A DNA stretch of 64,000 nucleotides from Candidatus Bathyarchaeota archaeon. Its GTDB lineage: Archaea > Thermoproteota > Bathyarchaeia > Bathyarchaeales > Bathycorpusculaceae. The DNA lies in the NCBI GenBank assembly GCA_026014665.1, contig JAOZHX010000022.1:62001-126000 (forward strand). Reading direction: 5' to 3'. The position numbers and the translations under genes were made by a program. Positions 62,726-64,000 of the stretch are shown here, piece by piece. Positions within the stretch are counted from its first letter, which is position 1. Each line of letters opens with the position of its first letter. Under the pieces are notes generated by a model. That model saw only the letters and a list, made by a program, of their open reading frames with translations. It did not search any database and had not been told where the DNA came from.

Positions 62726-64000
62726 CTATTCTGCAATATTAGTTTTCGCACTTTTAAAAAACAGGCTACTTTCCGACGTTTTGGGCTCAACGAATATTTG
62801 TTTATACAAATCTTCGCCATAACTGGTTGGAAGAGGTTCGCCTTCCACCATTTTAAAGGTCCTTCGTCCATCCTCCAGTCGTTCTGCTCTAAGAAACAGG
62901 GCAAAATCCAAATTACGCTGATAGAATCCCGCAGCTAAGTCAAACATGTGGGTAACGAACAAGACCTTTATGTCCGAATCTAACATTGCACAGACGATTT
63001 GCCGGGCAATCTCTGAACCTTCCCTTTCATTAGTGGATGCGAACGACTCGTTACAAAGCAGGACGCATTTTGGTTTTATCTCATCGGCAATTTTGCTCAT
63101 CCTGCTTAATTCTTCATCAAGCTTACCGCTCTTCATGGTAACATCCTCTTCACGTTTGAAATGAGTAAAAATGCCCAATGAGACGTTAGCTGAGAAACGT
63201 TCGGCAGCTACAAACATGCCGCACTGCATCATCAGATAGGCTAAGCCTACACTTCTAAGAAATGTTGATTTGCCGCCTTGGTTGGCTCCCGTTACAAAAA
63301 TGAGTTCTTTGTCATCCGCAGAAAGATCATTTGCAATGATTCTGCTTTCTAATCTGAGAGATAGGCAAATGTCGTATAGTTCCTTGGCTGAAAGTGCGGT
63401 CTTATCCACTGCCAAAGCGTCAGGGATACATGTTGGCTCACCCTTGCTTACAAGTTGTTCATGCAAGTTAAGGCAAGCAATGTAAAAGCCTAATTCATTA
63501 CGCAGCATCGTAAAGAAGTTGAGAATGTGATCAGCCGATTGCGCCAGCGCGTTAGCTACTGCGTTTATGCCTCGTTCCCTTAGCTCTGAAATCGCCCGTA
63601 TGCCGCCTTCATCTCGGTCAGCAATTTCAAAGTACAGCGGCTTTTCTCTGCTTAAGAGACGTTGCCGCCAGTTTTTCTTTTGCTCGAAGGGCTTACGAAG
63701 AGTGTAGTTGCTTCCCTTGTTGCCCTTCCCCAGTTGAGCGCTTATGAGGGTTCCGTTTGGAAACCTCAGTTGAGTCAGGTGGTCTTGGATGGTGTTTAGG
63801 TATTCGTCATCTAATTCTTCAATGATCATTTTGAAAAAGCGAACAAAGCCCTCTGAATGGAATTCGGTAGCATGCAAATCTGCAACTTGCCTTAGCTTTT
63901 TTAGAAACGGGAAAAATACTTCAAGCACTGAAATGGAGCTAGAAAGTATTGAATCAGGTGACCTAAGCATGAAGCGCCAAACGGATTTTTCAGCTTGTAT
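62726..64000 (-). CDS. MutS-like ATPase (partial, 5' end beyond window)
   Basis: At least 424 residues of a MutS family protein. The ATPase domain V is complete: Walker A TGANQGGKSTFLRS, Walker B KCVLLCNESFAST, and the H-loop VTHMFDLAAGF. Upstream is a helical lever/clamp-like part (LRERGINAVANALAQSADHI). The frame is open to the window edge, so the start is missing. MutS-like proteins without the mismatch-reading domain are known near fluoride riboswitches. Mismatch repair is not assured; it is paired with enolase. Confidence 0.88.
   Translation of the reverse strand: MQAEKSVWRFMLRSPDSILSSSISVLEVFFPFLKKLRQVADLHATEFHSEGFVRFFKMIIEELDDEYLNTIQDHLTQLRFPNGTLISAQLGKGNKGSNYTLRKPFEQKKNWRQRLLSREKPLYFEIADRDEGGIRAISELRERGINAVANALAQSADHILNFFTMLRNELGFYIACLNLHEQLVSKGEPTCIPDALAVDKTALSAKELYDICLSLRLESRIIANDLSADDKELIFVTGANQGGKSTFLRSVGLAYLMMQCGMFVAAERFSANVSLGIFTHFKREEDVTMKSGKLDEELSRMSKIADEIKPKCVLLCNESFASTNEREGSEIARQIVCAMLDSDIKVLFVTHMFDLAAGFYQRNLDFALFLRAERLEDGRRTFKMVEGEPLPTSYGEDLYKQIFVEPKTSESSLFFKSAKTNIAE

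Noticed and set aside
1-64000. CRISPR arrays and insertion sequences
   Set aside because: No regularly spaced direct repeats and no transposase, integrase or cas genes were seen on either strand.

Overview
This window comes from an anaerobic archaeon, most likely of the Bathyarchaeia (TACK) type. Archaeal markers include stalk protein P1, an archaeal tryptophanyl-tRNA synthetase, a bifunctional phosphoglucose/phosphomannose isomerase, a SPOUT RNA methyltransferase, an F420-type FrhB protein, a presenilin-type protease, TATA boxes with start sites about 25 bases downstream, and many GTG/TTG starts. The lineage is an inference. No rRNA, CRISPR array, transposase or convincing complete tRNA was seen.

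Layout. 1-5.1 kb: partial gene end, PAS histidine kinase, small RHH-like protein, remnant of a PQQ-propeller gene, MobA-like gene, DUF362 and ABM-like proteins. 5.4-12.9 kb: two winged-helix-like genes, small proteins, an MFS transporter, a nitroreductase, and a PadR/ABC-2 export operon with a palindromic operator. 13-21 kb: paired surface proteins, flavin reductase, trpS, methylglyoxal synthase, glycosyltransferase, YCF48-like propeller. 21-30 kb: PEBP, a broken histidine kinase, CheB-CheR fusion, P1, presenilin homologue, SPOUT methyltransferase, PGI/PMI and inositol phosphate synthase. 30.4-40.1 kb: a ten-gene minus-strand operon for a membrane-bound [NiFe] group 4 hydrogenase with a nearly complete complex I membrane arm, followed by DUF1622 and an FrhB-CBS fusion. 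42.6-52.4 kb: a two-gene ABC importer and many surface or secreted proteins.

The most striking part is 52.6 kb to the end. Three leaders fold like the fluoride (crcB) riboswitch. They precede a stripped-down P-type ATPase, a cassette of prenyltransferase-toroid + DUF6062 + unknown protein, and a cassette of MFS transporter, inorganic pyrophosphatase, NUDIX hydrolase, dynamin-like GTPase and coiled-coil protein. Opposite these lie enolase and a MutS-like ATPase. Pyrophosphatase and enolase are classic fluoride-sensitive enzymes, so the region reads as an archaeal fluoride-stress regulon. No CrcB/Fluc or CLC-F exporter is present in the window, which makes the ATPase, the MFS protein and the unknown proteins candidates for new fluoride-response functions.

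A second undescribed element is a ~170-base, strongly palindromic repeat present three times (3.5, 24.3 and 30.2 kb), which looks like a structured RNA or a miniature mobile element.
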